Shown piece after piece: positions 9,764 to 19,896 of a stretch of 33,433 bases of DNA; positions within the stretch are counted from its first letter, which is position 1; each line of letters starts with the position of its first letter. The position numbers and the translations under genes were made by a program. The notes below the pieces were generated by a model, which was not told where the DNA came from, did not search any database, and saw only the letters and a list, made by a program, of their open reading frames with translations. Origin of the DNA: Micavibrio aeruginosavorus. GTDB lineage: Bacteria > Pseudomonadota > Alphaproteobacteria > Micavibrionales > Micavibrionaceae. The stretch covers positions 1-33,433 of the forward strand of contig JACPDM010000060.1 of assembly GCA_016184045.1 (NCBI GenBank), read 5' to 3'.

Positions 9764-10666
9764 CTAGTTTTCGCCTGCCGCGGGTTCGATGGCGGCGGCG
9801 TCCGTATCAGGGGGAAGGGAGCGGTTATAGGCCAGTTCCCGGTCGCTGAGCTGAAACCCGATCAGGACCTTGTAATTGCGCATGTCGCTGCTGATGGCGG
9901 GGATGATCTGCCGCACCTGCTCGATCTTCGTGCCGGTATCGGCCACCGTGTCATAGGTCAGGGTCGTGGCGAAAACCTCCTTGGCGACGATGCTGCCCGC
10001 GTCGTTGGTAATCGCGACGAAATAGGGGTAGGCAAAGCTCGGTTTGTCGCTGGCATGGGCGCGGCCCTTGGGGCCGATCTGTCCTGCGAAGGCCAGTGTC
10101 ATATCGACGGTGACGGTCCTCGTCCCGGCGGTGCATTTGACTTCGACATCCTGCATCCGGATGGAGGACGCCAGATTCACGGATTCCATCTGCGCGCCTT
10201 CCGCGAACTGATGCACCTGATTGAGGTCGCTGACGATCCGCACATCGGGGCAGACCGGGGCTGCGGCGGCGATTTTCGGTGCTGCGGGCTGCTGAGGCTT
10301 CGCGGCAGGTTGCGGCTTTATAGCCGGCTGGGGCGGACGGGCCGAGGGGACCGGGATAATCTTGTCATCGCCTGCGACGGGAATCTGCGCCCCGGCGGCG
10401 GGGTCCATCGCCGCGAGCATGGACTCGGGCATGTTGTCGCCCGGCATCACGGAAAAGCCGTCATTGCCGGACAGGGCAACCTGCTGCGGCGCGCCCTGCG
10501 CGATGTGTTGCGACGGGGGCGCGGACAGAAGTTTATCCATGCTGAAATCCGCGAACAAATTTTGCGTGCTGGCGATGCTGCTGTGAACGTCCTGCCTGAC
10601 GGACTCGCATCCCCCGGCAGCAAGCGATATGGTTAGGGCCAAGCCCAGCAGCAAGTGATGCTTCAT
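9764..10666 (-). CDS. putative lipoprotein of unknown function
   Basis: Start chosen at MKHHLLLGLALTISLAAGGCESV (signal peptide plus lipobox LAAGGC); Pro/Ala-rich linker then a conserved-looking C-terminal domain. Confidence 0.7.
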   Translation of the reverse strand: MKHHLLLGLALTISLAAGGCESVRQDVHSSIASTQNLFADFSMDKLLSAPPSQHIAQGAPQQVALSGNDGFSVMPGDNMPESMLAAMDPAAGAQIPVAGDDKIIPVPSARPPQPAIKPQPAAKPQQPAAPKIAAAAPVCPDVRIVSDLNQVHQFAEGAQMESVNLASSIRMQDVEVKCTAGTRTVTVDMTLAFAGQIGPKGRAHASDKPSFAYPYFVAITNDAGSIVAKEVFATTLTYDTVADTGTKIEQVRQIIPAISSDMRNYKVLIGFQLSDRELAYNRSLPPDTDAAAIEPAAGEN

Positions 10667-10777
10667 TGTCAAAATCCCCCTGAATTCCGATACCTTAGCC
10701 GGATGGCGGGGCGGCTTCAAGGCTCTGTTTCCTCTTATTCTGTGGATTAAATTCCGCGCATCCTTTATAAAAATCCC

Positions 10778-11725
10778 ATGGAAAAACAGGTATTAACCAT
10801 TTTGCTGGCCGCGCCGCGCGGGTTTTGCGCCGGGGTGGACCGGGCGATCCAGATCGTCGAACTGGCGCTCCAGAAATACGGCGCGCCGGTCTATGTCCGG
10901 CACGAAATCGTGCATAACCGCTATGTCGTTGACGGCCTCCGCGCCAAGGGCGCGGTCTTTGTCGAGGAACTGGATGAAATTCCCGATGACGGGCAGCCCG
11001 TGGTGTTTTCCGCGCACGGCGTGCCGAAATCCGTGCCTGACGCCGCGCGGCAGCGGCAGATGTTTTTCATCGATGCGACCTGCCCGCTGGTGAGCAAGGT
11101 CCACCGCGAGGCGGAGCGTCATCATAAAAACGGCAGGCAGATCATCCTGATCGGCCATAAGGGCCACCCGGAAGTCATCGGCACGATGGGGCAATTGCCC
11201 CCGGGCGCGGTTCTGCTGGTGGAAACGCTTGAGGACGTCGCCGCGCTGGGCGTCGATGACGAGGCCAATCTGGCATGGTGCAGCCAGACGACGCTCTCGG
11301 TCGATGATACCGCGGCGGTGGTCGATGCGCTTCGGGCGCGCTTCCCTGAAATCGAGGGGCCGCACAAGGAAGATATTTGCTACGCCACCACCAACCGTCA
11401 GGCGGCGGTGAAGGCGATCGCGGCGGAGTCGGACATGCTTTTGGTTCTGGGCGCGCCGAACTCCTCCAACTCCAACCGTCTGGCGGAGGTCGCGCGGATC
11501 ACGGGCTGCCCGCGCGCGGCGCTGATCGAGCGGGCGGCGGATATCGACTGGGCGCTGTTTGACGGCATTCAAACCCTTGGCCTGACGGCCGGCGCTTCGG
11601 CCCCGGATATTCTGGTCGAGGAAGTCATCGATTCCTGCCGGGCGCGTTTTGATGTCCGGGTGGAGGAGGTGCGCATAACAGAGGAAAACGTCATCTTCAA
11701 GGTTCCCCGCGTTCTCGCGGCATAA
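10778..11725 (+). CDS. ispH: 4-hydroxy-3-methylbut-2-enyl diphosphate reductase
   Basis: [95 protein letters not shown]. Confidence 0.97.
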   Translation: MEKQVLTILLAAPRGFCAGVDRAIQIVELALQKYGAPVYVRHEIVHNRYVVDGLRAKGAVFVEELDEIPDDGQPVVFSAHGVPKSVPDAARQRQMFFIDATCPLVSKVHREAERHHKNGRQIILIGHKGHPEVIGTMGQLPPGAVLLVETLEDVAALGVDDEANLAWCSQTTLSVDDTAAVVDALRARFPEIEGPHKEDICYATTNRQAAVKAIAAESDMLLVLGAPNSSNSNRLAEVARITGCPRAALIERAADIDWALFDGIQTLGLTAGASAPDILVEEVIDSCRARFDVRVEEVRITEENVIFKVPRVLAA

Positions 11726-11772
11726 TCGCCGGGGGCTGTATTTGTCCTCTATGTGACTGTAATATTCCAGCC

Positions 11773-12522
11773 ATGAAAATGACCCCTGAAGATTTTCTCA
11801 ACTGGCCGAAAAAAGCCGTTACCGTCACCGGTATGTCCGGACTGGGCAAGACGCATATCTCCTGCATGCTGGCAAGGCATGGCTGGACGCACTATTCCTG
11901 CGACGAAGTCATCGGGACGGAATTTCTGGCGCATGAACTCGGCGGCGCGGTGACGAAGAAGAATCTGTCCCCGCTCTCCGCCTTTATCGGGAGGGTCGGC
12001 AATCCCGCGAAGGGCGGCTTGCCGCTCGATGAATTCAGGCGTCGCCAGAATCTTTATTATCAGGCGGAATGCGAGTCCCTGCGCCGGGTCGGCAATGAAA
12101 TCGCATGGGCGAAGGGGCATTTCATCAACGATTCCACCGGAAGCCTGTGCGAAATCGAGGACGACGCCCTGCTGGACGAGCTCGGGCGGCAAACCTTGTT
12201 CGTCTATATCAAAGCCAGCGCGGAGGAAGAGGCCAGAATTCTTGCGCGTGCCGTCAGCTCGCCCAAGCCGCTGTTTTTTCCGCCCGCGATGTTTGATGGA
12301 TGGCTTGCCGAATTCATGCGCCGGAATAATGCGAAGACCGCCGCGGAGATCGATCCGGATGAATTTTCGCGCTGGGCTTTTCCGCTGCTGTTCAAATCGC
12401 GGCTGCCGAAATATCAGGCCTTGGCCGACCGCTACGGCGTGACCGTTCCGTCCGAAGCGATGGCGGCAGTGAAGACGGAGCGTGATTTTATCGCCTGTAT
12501 CGCGGAGGCGCTGCGCGCATGA
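11773..12522 (+). CDS. P-loop NTPase of unknown function
   Basis: Walker [10 protein letters not shown] near the N-terminus ([23 protein letters not shown]). Overlaps the start of rnhA by 4 bp (ATGA). Confidence 0.75.
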   Translation: MKMTPEDFLNWPKKAVTVTGMSGLGKTHISCMLARHGWTHYSCDEVIGTEFLAHELGGAVTKKNLSPLSAFIGRVGNPAKGGLPLDEFRRRQNLYYQAECESLRRVGNEIAWAKGHFINDSTGSLCEIEDDALLDELGRQTLFVYIKASAEEEARILARAVSSPKPLFFPPAMFDGWLAEFMRRNNAKTAAEIDPDEFSRWAFPLLFKSRLPKYQALADRYGVTVPSEAMAAVKTERDFIACIAEALRA

Positions 12523-12953
12523 GTGCAAGCAAGAAGGTCGAGCTGTTTACCGACGGTGCCTGCAGCGGCAATCCCGGCCCGGGCGGGTGGGGGGCGATCT
12601 TGCGCTATAACGGCGTCGAAAAGGAATTGTCGGGGGCGGAAGCCATGACAACCAATAATCGCATGGAAATGACGGCGGCGATACGCGGGCTGGAGGCGTT
12701 AAAGCGCGGCTGCGCGGTCGATCTCTACACGGACAGCCAGTATCTGCAACTGGGGGTAACTCAGTGGATGAAAGGGTGGAAAGCCAAAGGCTGGCCTGCG
12801 CGCATCAAAAATCAGGATCTGTGGAAAGAACTCGATCTCCTGCTGCAAACCCATGATGTGCGCTTCCACTGGGTCAAGGGCCACGCGGGCCATCCGGAGA
12901 ATGAACGCGCCGACCGACTCGCGACAGCAGCGATTCGCGCGATGAAAACCTGA
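12519..12953 (+). CDS. rnhA: ribonuclease HI
   Basis: [89 protein letters not shown]. Confidence 0.98.
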   Translation: MSASKKVELFTDGACSGNPGPGGWGAILRYNGVEKELSGAEAMTTNNRMEMTAAIRGLEALKRGCAVDLYTDSQYLQLGVTQWMKGWKAKGWPARIKNQDLWKELDLLLQTHDVRFHWVKGHAGHPENERADRLATAAIRAMKT

Positions 12954-13003
12954 CCGCTTCGATTCCGGCAGCGCGCATCGGGCATAATTCCAGCACTTAA
13001 ACC

Positions 13004-13012
13004 TTATCCACA
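13004..13012 (+). promoter_or_regulatory. DnaA-box-like 9-mer
   Basis: TTATCCACA, exact match to consensus TTATNCACA, in the intergenic region after rnhA. Confidence 0.35.
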
Positions 13013-13145
13013 GCTGAATCGCCGGATTCTGGTGAATCGGGCGCTTTTTAACATTCGCTTAAAGTTTATTGCACATCGTGAACATAACAGCCCGCACCAA
13101 GAACAACGCAACAATCACAAACGCGGGAATAACAAGGAGGATCAC

Positions 13146-13658
13146 ATGAGCACAACAGTGACCACACCACGGATCGACGAAGATTTTTCCTATACCCCAC
13201 TCGGCGCCTCTCACACCAGCCGGATCAAGGAACGGGTCGTTCTGCCTTTGCCGCCAGCCCTCGCGGATCTGGGGGCGGGGCAGGACACCCGGTTCGAGAT
13301 GGAGATCTACGCCCGCTTCATGCGCCATCTGCGCGATGTTCCTAACAGCCGGATGGAGATCAAGATCCTGTCCGCCATCCAGTTTACGGCGGACATGCTG
13401 GAAACCCCGGATGCGCTGGTCGCCAAGACGCTGGTCGATCTTGGCCTCAAGGCGCCGCGCAAGGCTTTTCCCATGTCGTTTCTGGATTTCTGCGACAAGG
13501 CGCTGCTGCGCCGGGACTGGGACCGGCATGACGGGAAGGGCAGGCCCCCATCCGCCGTCCTGATGCTGAAGGAACACTGGGACGGGATCGGCGAGGAGAA
13601 ACCCAGCCCCTTCCCGGTGCATTACGCGGTGGCGGGCGAGAGGTTGCTCCTCAACTAG
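13146..13658 (+). CDS. hypothetical protein (170 aa)
   Basis: Start chosen at ATG 13146 behind a strong SD (aacAAGGAGGatcacATG), not the track start at 13032. Confidence 0.75.
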   Translation: MSTTVTTPRIDEDFSYTPLGASHTSRIKERVVLPLPPALADLGAGQDTRFEMEIYARFMRHLRDVPNSRMEIKILSAIQFTADMLETPDALVAKTLVDLGLKAPRKAFPMSFLDFCDKALLRRDWDRHDGKGRPPSAVLMLKEHWDGIGEEKPSPFPVHYAVAGERLLLN

Positions 13659-13670
13659 GCCGGCAGAACG

Positions 13671-15722
13671 CTAGTCGTTGAGTTTCCAGCTTTTGGACCG
13701 GTCCCGGGTTTGCTGCGACACAGGGATCCGGGCCGGTTCAGGGGCCGGAAGATAAGCCGAGGTTTCGGCGGTTGTGGCGGGCGTAACCAGAAGGCGACGG
13801 AGGAGCCCGCCGAAATCCCCGGATAGATCCGATATATCCCCCAAGGAAGAATCGGCAGACGGAAGGGAGGAGGCCAGCCAGCCTCTTCCCTTTACGCTAT
13901 GGGCCGTGGTCATGACTTCGCGCCAGATTCGCGCCGGGATCGACCCACCGGTGACGCGCTTCATCGATGTGTTGTCGTCGTTGCCGACCCAGACGCTGGC
14001 GACGAACTGGTCGGTGAAGCCGGAGAACCACGCATCGCGGAAATCCTGCGACGTCCCGGTTTTGCCCATGGCCGGGCGGCCTAACTTCGCACCCTGTCCG
14101 GTGCCGAAATCGACCACGCCGCGCATCATGCCCTGAAGCTGCGCGATAGCCTGCGGGTCGAACATGGCGCGGCCTGATTGCTGGGCGCGGGGCGGGCGCT
14201 GGTAAATCAGTTTCCCATCCTTGTCGGTGATGCGGCGGATGGCATAGGGCTTCACGGCGTAGCCGTCATTGGCGATGGTGCCGTAGGCGGTCACCATCTG
14301 GATCATCGGCACGCCGCTGCTGCCAAGGGCAAGGCTCAAGTCGCGTTGCAGGTCGGCTTCGATGCCGAGGCGGCGGGCGGTGCCGATGACGTAGCCGATG
14401 CCGATTTCCTTCGCCAGCTTGTAGGAAATGGTGTTGAGGGAATAGGCAAGGGCGGCGTAAAGCGGGACTTCGCCGTAATATTCGCTTTTGAAGTTGGTCG
14501 GGCGGTAGCGGCCCGTGGTGATCGGCTCGTCGATGACGATGGTGTCGGGGGTGTAACCGTGCTCCAGCGCCGTCAGGTACACCACCGGCTTGAACGACGA
14601 TCCCGGCTGGCGGTAGGCTTGGGCGGCGCGGTTGAACTGGCTGGCGGCATAATCGCGCCCGCCGACCATGGCCAGAACCGCGCCGTCGCGGGCCATGACG
14701 ATGATGGCGCCCTGTGTGACGTTTTTCTCCGCGCCTTCTTCCTCAAGGGCGCGGTTCAGGGCTTCTTCCGCGACTTTCTGGATTTCGGGGACGAGGGTCG
14801 TGTCGATGACGATATCCTCGTTCGGCGTGCCGATCAGCTTGTCGAGGTCGCCCGTGACCCAGTCGGTGAAATAGCGCACGGAATCCCCGTCCGCCCCGGC
14901 GGGTTTTTCGGTTGGGATGACGACCTGTTTGAGTTCTGTTTCGGCTTCCTTGTCGGTGATGTAGCCGGCATCGCGCATCGCGCTCAGGACCGTGTCGGCG
15001 CGCTGCTGCGACAGGCGGGGGTTGCTCATCGGGGAATAGCGCGACGGGGCTTTGAGGAGTCCGGCAAGAATGGCGGCCTCGCGCAGGTTCACATCGCGCG
15101 CGGATTTCTTGAAATAGGTTTGCGCGGCGGCTTCAACGCCGTATGTGCCGGAGCCAAGGTAAACGCGGTTGAGGTAGGCGGTCAGGATTTCATCCTTGGT
15201 CAGCTTGTGCTCGAGCCAGAGGGCCAGCAGGGCTTCCTGCACCTTGCGCTTCAGTGTGCGCTCGCGGCTTAAGAAAAGATTTTTGGCAAGCTGCTGGGTG
15301 ATGGTGGAGCCGCCCTGAACCACCTTGCCTTCGATCGTGTTGCGGGCGATGGCGCGGACGAGGCCGATAGGGTCGAGGCCGAAATGGCTGTAAAAGCGGC
15401 GGTCCTCAATGGCAAGGACGGCATAGACCATGTGCTTCGGCAACTCCTCGACGCCGACATTGATGCCTTTGAGTTCGCCGTAGCGGGCTACGGCGTTGCC
15501 GTTTTCATCGTTGAGGGTGATCGCGGGCTTGCGCTCGAAGCCCGGCTTTTCGATCAGCGAAGGCAGCTCCATGGCGTACCATCCGACCAGCAGCCCCACG
15601 GCGATGCACGCCCAGATGCCGACCGCCAGCCCCCAATGCGCCATCCGCAAAAGCAGGGCCTTCAGCGAGAATTTCTTCTTGCGGGCGGATGATTTGCGTT
15701 TTGATTTGGATGTGCGGGGCAT
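13671..15722 (-). CDS. class A penicillin-binding protein (PBP1A family)
   Basis: N-terminal TM; GT51 motifs EDRRFYSHFGLDPIG, GGSTITQQLAKNLFL, RKVQEALLALWLE; transpeptidase SxxK in RQPGSSFKPVVYL, SLNTIS and GKTGTSQDFRDAWF. Confidence 0.95.
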   Translation of the reverse strand: MPRTSKSKRKSSARKKKFSLKALLLRMAHWGLAVGIWACIAVGLLVGWYAMELPSLIEKPGFERKPAITLNDENGNAVARYGELKGINVGVEELPKHMVYAVLAIEDRRFYSHFGLDPIGLVRAIARNTIEGKVVQGGSTITQQLAKNLFLSRERTLKRKVQEALLALWLEHKLTKDEILTAYLNRVYLGSGTYGVEAAAQTYFKKSARDVNLREAAILAGLLKAPSRYSPMSNPRLSQQRADTVLSAMRDAGYITDKEAETELKQVVIPTEKPAGADGDSVRYFTDWVTGDLDKLIGTPNEDIVIDTTLVPEIQKVAEEALNRALEEEGAEKNVTQGAIIVMARDGAVLAMVGGRDYAASQFNRAAQAYRQPGSSFKPVVYLTALEHGYTPDTIVIDEPITTGRYRPTNFKSEYYGEVPLYAALAYSLNTISYKLAKEIGIGYVIGTARRLGIEADLQRDLSLALGSSGVPMIQMVTAYGTIANDGYAVKPYAIRRITDKDGKLIYQRPPRAQQSGRAMFDPQAIAQLQGMMRGVVDFGTGQGAKLGRPAMGKTGTSQDFRDAWFSGFTDQFVASVWVGNDDNTSMKRVTGGSIPARIWREVMTTAHSVKGRGWLASSLPSADSSLGDISDLSGDFGGLLRRLLVTPATTAETSAYLPAPEPARIPVSQQTRDRSKSWKLND

Positions 15723-15850
15723 GGCAGAGGGTAGATAGGGGATTTTCCTTAAAGAATCAAGATCTTCCCCGGAATATTACAAAAAATAAGGGCATGGAAA
15801 TGGCGCTTCCGGGGCGGAGGCAGGGCAGCGGGCGGTCCTGGCGGCTTTTT

Positions 15851-16468
15851 TCAGATCATCGGCGGCGGGGGCGGCGGGCCGTTGCGCCCGTCATTGTTCC
15901 GCTCCGGATCGCCCGGCCCGATCAGCCAGAAACAGATATTGTGAACTGCCCGGTTGAAATTGTTGCGCAGCCCTTTGTCATAGGGGGTGCGGGTCGTATA
16001 GCCGTAATAGCGCTCGCTATTGTTTTCATTCACGGCGACGAAGGCAAGGCGGCGGATGCCCGTGGGTTTTTGCAGTTCGTCAGCGACCGTCTGGGCGAAG
16101 AGCGCGCTGAAATGCACGGCGTCGTTATTGCTCTCGGCGCCCAGGAAACGGCGGATGGTCTGGAGGTGCGCTGCCGTTTTTTCATCATAGTGCAGGACAT
16201 GCAAGGCGGGGTGCGGGTCCGGGGCTCTGTGCTTGAGATCGATATAGAGAAAATCCGGTTCGATAGGATAGCCAAGGCTGTCGCGCGACATGGTCTGCGT
16301 CAGGATGCGCGCGGTATAGCCTTGTGCGATTTTCTCAAGGCTGTCGGCAGTGACGGCGATGGCTTGCGCAAGGACGCCATCAATGTTGCGCTTTCCCGAA
16401 ATTCTGGAAAGCGCGGCAAGATGGTCGGCAAGATACGCGTCAATCTTTACGTCTGTTTTGTGGGCCAT
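15851..16468 (-). CDS. hypothetical protein with proline-rich C-terminus
   Basis: Start chosen at ATG 16468 (MAHKTDVKIDAYLADHL...); ends ...GRNGPPPPPPMI. No family recognised. Confidence 0.6.
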   Translation of the reverse strand: MAHKTDVKIDAYLADHLAALSRISGKRNIDGVLAQAIAVTADSLEKIAQGYTARILTQTMSRDSLGYPIEPDFLYIDLKHRAPDPHPALHVLHYDEKTAAHLQTIRRFLGAESNNDAVHFSALFAQTVADELQKPTGIRRLAFVAVNENNSERYYGYTTRTPYDKGLRNNFNRAVHNICFWLIGPGDPERNNDGRNGPPPPPPMI

Positions 16469-16511
16469 TTCGGCCTCTCTCCCTGTACTCGGGATTACTC
16501 TATGCGGTCTT

Positions 16512-17045
16512 TCAGGTGCAGTCCAGCCAATAGCGCAGCCGCGATGGAAACTGATCTGTTTCCGGGGTTTTGTCACGCAATGTTGCGCCGCAAAACTCGA
16601 CGATGTTGATTGCCGGCAGATTATCCGGGGCGACGGTGATCAGGGCGCGCTCAATGCCAAGATAATTGGCGAACGGCTTGGCCTTGGTCAGGATTTTTTT
16701 TCCAAAACCCTTGCCGCGCATCGATGGGCGAATGGCGAAGTGGATATTGCCGCCCCATTTCTCAAGATGCCAGTTGAGGCGATGCCGGATATCGGCGGTG
16801 CCGATATACTCATCGTCCTTGACCAGCCAGAGAATGGTTTCCGGAACAGGCTCGACCCAGTCCTGAAACGGCTGGTGCGGATAGCCGCGCTCGGCGCGCA
16901 GGGCGTTGATGAATCCCGGGAAATCGTTCGCGACGCGGTGGATGTCGTTGTAAAGCTGCCGCCCCTCGGCGTGGTATTCCGCGAGGGCTTTGAGGAAGCT
17001 GTCTTTATATTCGATGTCGGGACGGACCAGTTTGGATGCAGACAT
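16512..17045 (-). CDS. GNAT-family N-acetyltransferase
   Basis: DDEYIGTADIRHRLN...HFAIRPSMRGKGFGKKILTKAKPFANYLGIERALITVAPDNLPAINIVEFCGA has the GNAT acetyl-CoA-binding pattern (RGKGFG). Confidence 0.85.
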   Translation of the reverse strand: MSASKLVRPDIEYKDSFLKALAEYHAEGRQLYNDIHRVANDFPGFINALRAERGYPHQPFQDWVEPVPETILWLVKDDEYIGTADIRHRLNWHLEKWGGNIHFAIRPSMRGKGFGKKILTKAKPFANYLGIERALITVAPDNLPAINIVEFCGATLRDKTPETDQFPSRLRYWLDCT

Positions 17046-17117
17046 GGGCAGTAACTCGGATTATAGGTGGTCATACTCATAATCGAAGATGCCGGATTTG
17101 TAAAATTTGGAGGGTTA

Positions 17118-17426
17118 TTAAGGTTTTTCCCGTTGTTTTTCAGGGGGTTTACGGGTGATTTCGAACTGGTTCAGGATCTTGAACAGGGCCGCCAGCAGAA
17201 CGAAAACCGCCGCGCCCGCAAGCGGCGAAACCGCCGTGGCGGAGGTCAGCCCGAGCAGCAGGGCAAAGCCTGCAACCAGAAGGCTGAGGCTCGCCAGCGC
17301 CGCATGCATGCGGTTGCTGATCCGGCCATAGCCGAAAAAACTGGCAAGACTGAAACCGGCGATCAGCAGCAGAGCCCCGATCAAAATCCATTCCCGTTCG
17401 CTGAGGGGCAAGGGCATGTCGCTCAT
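17118..17426 (-). CDS. small hydrophobic protein, or displaced-frame C-terminus of the upstream membrane gene
   Basis: MSDMPLPLSEREWILIGALLLIAGFSLASFFGYGRISNRMHAALASLSLLVAGFALLLGLTSATAVSPLAGAAVFVLLAALFKILNQFEITRKPPEKQREKP; about three TM segments. The ATG lies inside the upstream ORF in another frame. Confidence 0.6.
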   Translation of the reverse strand: MSDMPLPLSEREWILIGALLLIAGFSLASFFGYGRISNRMHAALASLSLLVAGFALLLGLTSATAVSPLAGAAVFVLLAALFKILNQFEITRKPPEKQREKP

Positions 17427-18447
17427 GCCAGATCACGCCGTCGACGAAGAAATGATGAATCTGGATCGCCGCAAAAACGACGGCGAGGGTCAGGTTTGCC
17501 GGTGTGTCGAAAATCTTGATGACCGCCACCGGCAACAGGGAAAACAGCGCAATCCCGCCGCAGAGATTCATGACGGACCACAGTGTCGTCGTTCCGGCAA
17601 TGTCCTTGATCCCGATTTTGCCGTCGCCATGCGCTTCCTTGAGTTGCACCGCCCATGAAACATAAAGATATTGCAGGCTGTGGAACGTGGAGACGAAGAT
17701 ATAGAAGGTCACAACGCTGGTCTCGAACCCGATCACGAACCAGAAAAGCTGCGCCAGCGCAGGGATGTAGAGGATCAGCGGCGGCGCTTTTTTATGCGCC
17801 AGCGCCCATTTGAGCGTCAGCGCCAGAAATGTGAGGCCGCCCGCTGCCGTCACCGCGACGCTGGCCCAGAAGGCCCAGTCCGGCATGGTGAAATTGATGA
17901 ACGGAATGCCGAGATAGGTCGACTCCCCGCTGGCGGCGACGGACGGATCGGTGATCAGCCGGGCTTTGACCCCCGCTTGCGAATAGAGTACGAAAAACGT
18001 GCCGAAGACGAAGGCGGACAGGGCCAGCCGTTCCAGCCTGCCGACAAAAAAGCCGCTGCGCCGGGCGTAGAGCATGGTTAGCCCAACGGTCTGGCCGCTG
18101 AAATGATAGGGCGACCAGATCAGGTAAAGCGTGATGAAATAGGACGCGAACAGCCCAGGGGAGAGCAGGGCGGCCCAGACCGCGATCGCGATCAGTATGG
18201 GCCAGACGATCCCCGTCATCGGGAGTTGCCGAACATTGTCGGCGGAGCGGTAGAAGCGGTACAGCGTCGCCGAGAAGTGGGGGTAGTTGAGGGCGTACTG
18301 CAAGAACAGCGCCGCCGGCATGACCGAGGCCAGCGGCAAATCCGGCACGGCGTAATGCATCCAGAAAAAAAGCAGGATGGAAAAACCGCCCATGAACAGG
18401 AAATCGGCTGGAAAATTCAGGAAATAGAGGTTCCGGTTCTCCGGCAT
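17149..18447 (-). CDS. polytopic membrane protein of unknown function; C-terminal about 85 residues doubtful
   Basis: Many TM segments and ...YLYVSWAVQLKEAHG...IQIHHFFVDGVIW; after VIW the translation becomes R/G/C-rich and non-membrane-like, while the overlapping 17118..17426 frame is strongly hydrophobic. Confidence 0.75.
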   Translation of the reverse strand: MPENRNLYFLNFPADFLFMGGFSILLFFWMHYAVPDLPLASVMPAALFLQYALNYPHFSATLYRFYRSADNVRQLPMTGIVWPILIAIAVWAALLSPGLFASYFITLYLIWSPYHFSGQTVGLTMLYARRSGFFVGRLERLALSAFVFGTFFVLYSQAGVKARLITDPSVAASGESTYLGIPFINFTMPDWAFWASVAVTAAGGLTFLALTLKWALAHKKAPPLILYIPALAQLFWFVIGFETSVVTFYIFVSTFHSLQYLYVSWAVQLKEAHGDGKIGIKDIAGTTTLWSVMNLCGGIALFSLLPVAVIKIFDTPANLTLAVVFAAIQIHHFFVDGVIWHERHALAPQRTGMDFDRGSAADRRFQSCQFFRLWPDQQPHACGAGEPQPSGCRLCPAARADLRHGGFAACGRGGFRSAGGPVQDPEPVRNHP

Positions 18448-18473
18448 CGCCGCCCCTTAAAACGCAGATCACA

Positions 18474-19877
18474 CTATACCAAGAATATACTCGCCAGCCC
18501 CAGAAAGGCAAAAAATCCCACGACATCGGTCACGGTGGTCAGGAAAATGGCCGAGGATACCGCCGGGTCGCTGCCGATTTTATCAAGGATAATCGGAATG
18601 GCCGCGCCGAAAAGCCCCGCGCAGAACAAATTGATGACCATGGCCGCGCCGATGACAAGGCCCAGCGGGACGCTGTGGAACCAGACCCCGGCGATCAAAC
18701 CCATCAGAATCGCGAAACCGATCCCGTTCAGGGTGGCAACCAGCGTTTCCTTGATAATGATCCGCATGGCGTTGGTGTCGGAGATCTCCCGTGTCGCCAG
18801 CGCGCGAACGGCGACGGTCAGGGTCTGTGTCCCGGCGTTTCCGCCCATCGAGGCGACGATCGGCATCAGCACGGCGAGCGCCACGATCTGCTCGATGGTC
18901 GCATCGAACAGGGCCACGACCGCGGATGCCAGAATGGCCGTCCAGAGATTGATAAACAGCCAGCGAAAACGCGACCAGGTGGTGGCGCGAAGGTTCCGGT
19001 AAATGTCGCTGTCGCCCTTGACGCCGCCGAGTTTCAGGATATCGTCCTGCGCTTCCTGGTCGATAACGTCCACGACGTCGTCGATGGTGATGACGCCGAT
19101 CAGCCTGTCCTCTTCATCGACCACCGGCGCGGACATCAGGTTTTCGCGGCGGAAGAGCTGCGCCACTTCTTCCTGATCCATCGTTGCCGGGATCGGGTGG
19201 GTGTCTTCAAGACGCAGGCTTTCAACTTTTTCGGAGCGCCGGGCGCGGACAAGGCGGTTCAGTGGAATTTCTCCGACAATGTGATAGCCGGGGTCGATCA
19301 CAAACAAATCGAAGAAATCATCCGGCAATTCATCGGCGGCGGCGCGCAGGAAGTCGATGGTTTTTCCGACCGTCCAGAATTGCGGAACGGCGACGAATTC
19401 CCGCTGCATCAGGCGGCCTGCGCTGTCCTCCGGGAAGCTCAGGCCCTCCTGCAAGGTCATCCGGGTCTTGGCGGAGAGGTGATGGATGATGTCGTGCTGG
19501 AAGTCCTCGTCCAGATTCTGGATCATGTAGAGCGCATCGTCGGAATCCAGCTCCGAGATGATGGCGGCCACCTGTTGCGGCGGCAGTTCCGGCAGGACGA
19601 TCCGCTGCAGGTCGGAGGAGAGTTCGGAAAAGACGTACGGGTCCATCTTTTCGCTGAATTCCTTCAGCAGCAATTGCCGGTCGGAATCGCTGATTTTTGA
19701 AATCAGTTCGGCGGTGTCCGCGTCGCTGAGGTCTTTAAGCTCCGCAAGGACTTTTTCGCGGTCGTCGCCGTTCAGGGCCTCGACGACCCCATTGATGAAA
19801 CGATCGCTCAGGCCGAAGACGATCTCGTCTTCTTCGGCTTCAGGCTTTTCGTCTGCCCGGTTTTCTGCTTCGACCAT
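18474..19877 (-). CDS. mgtE: magnesium transporter MgtE
   Basis: MgtE N domain (LPELPPQQVAAIISELDSDDALYMIQNL), CBS pair (FVAVPQFWTVGKTIDFLR...APVVDEEDRLIGVITIDDVVDVI), TM region RFRWLFINLWTAILASAVVALF...MPIVASMGGNAGTQTLTVAVRALA. Start chosen at MVEAENRADEK. Confidence 0.95.
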   Translation of the reverse strand: MVEAENRADEKPEAEEDEIVFGLSDRFINGVVEALNGDDREKVLAELKDLSDADTAELISKISDSDRQLLLKEFSEKMDPYVFSELSSDLQRIVLPELPPQQVAAIISELDSDDALYMIQNLDEDFQHDIIHHLSAKTRMTLQEGLSFPEDSAGRLMQREFVAVPQFWTVGKTIDFLRAAADELPDDFFDLFVIDPGYHIVGEIPLNRLVRARRSEKVESLRLEDTHPIPATMDQEEVAQLFRRENLMSAPVVDEEDRLIGVITIDDVVDVIDQEAQDDILKLGGVKGDSDIYRNLRATTWSRFRWLFINLWTAILASAVVALFDATIEQIVALAVLMPIVASMGGNAGTQTLTVAVRALATREISDTNAMRIIIKETLVATLNGIGFAILMGLIAGVWFHSVPLGLVIGAAMVINLFCAGLFGAAIPIILDKIGSDPAVSSAIFLTTVTDVVGFFAFLGLASIFLV

Positions 19878-19896
19878 CGCGCTTTTCTCCGGAAGG

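Noticed and set aside
14178-15272. 364-aa plus-strand ORF antisense to the PBP1A gene
   Set aside because: Antisense shadow; V/G/D/F repeats typical of reverse-frame translation.
15851-15890. CCG/GGC microsatellite-like run at the end of the 15851..16468 gene
   Set aside because: Explained by the Pro-rich C-terminus (GPPPPPPMI) in GC-rich DNA; too short to call a repeat locus.
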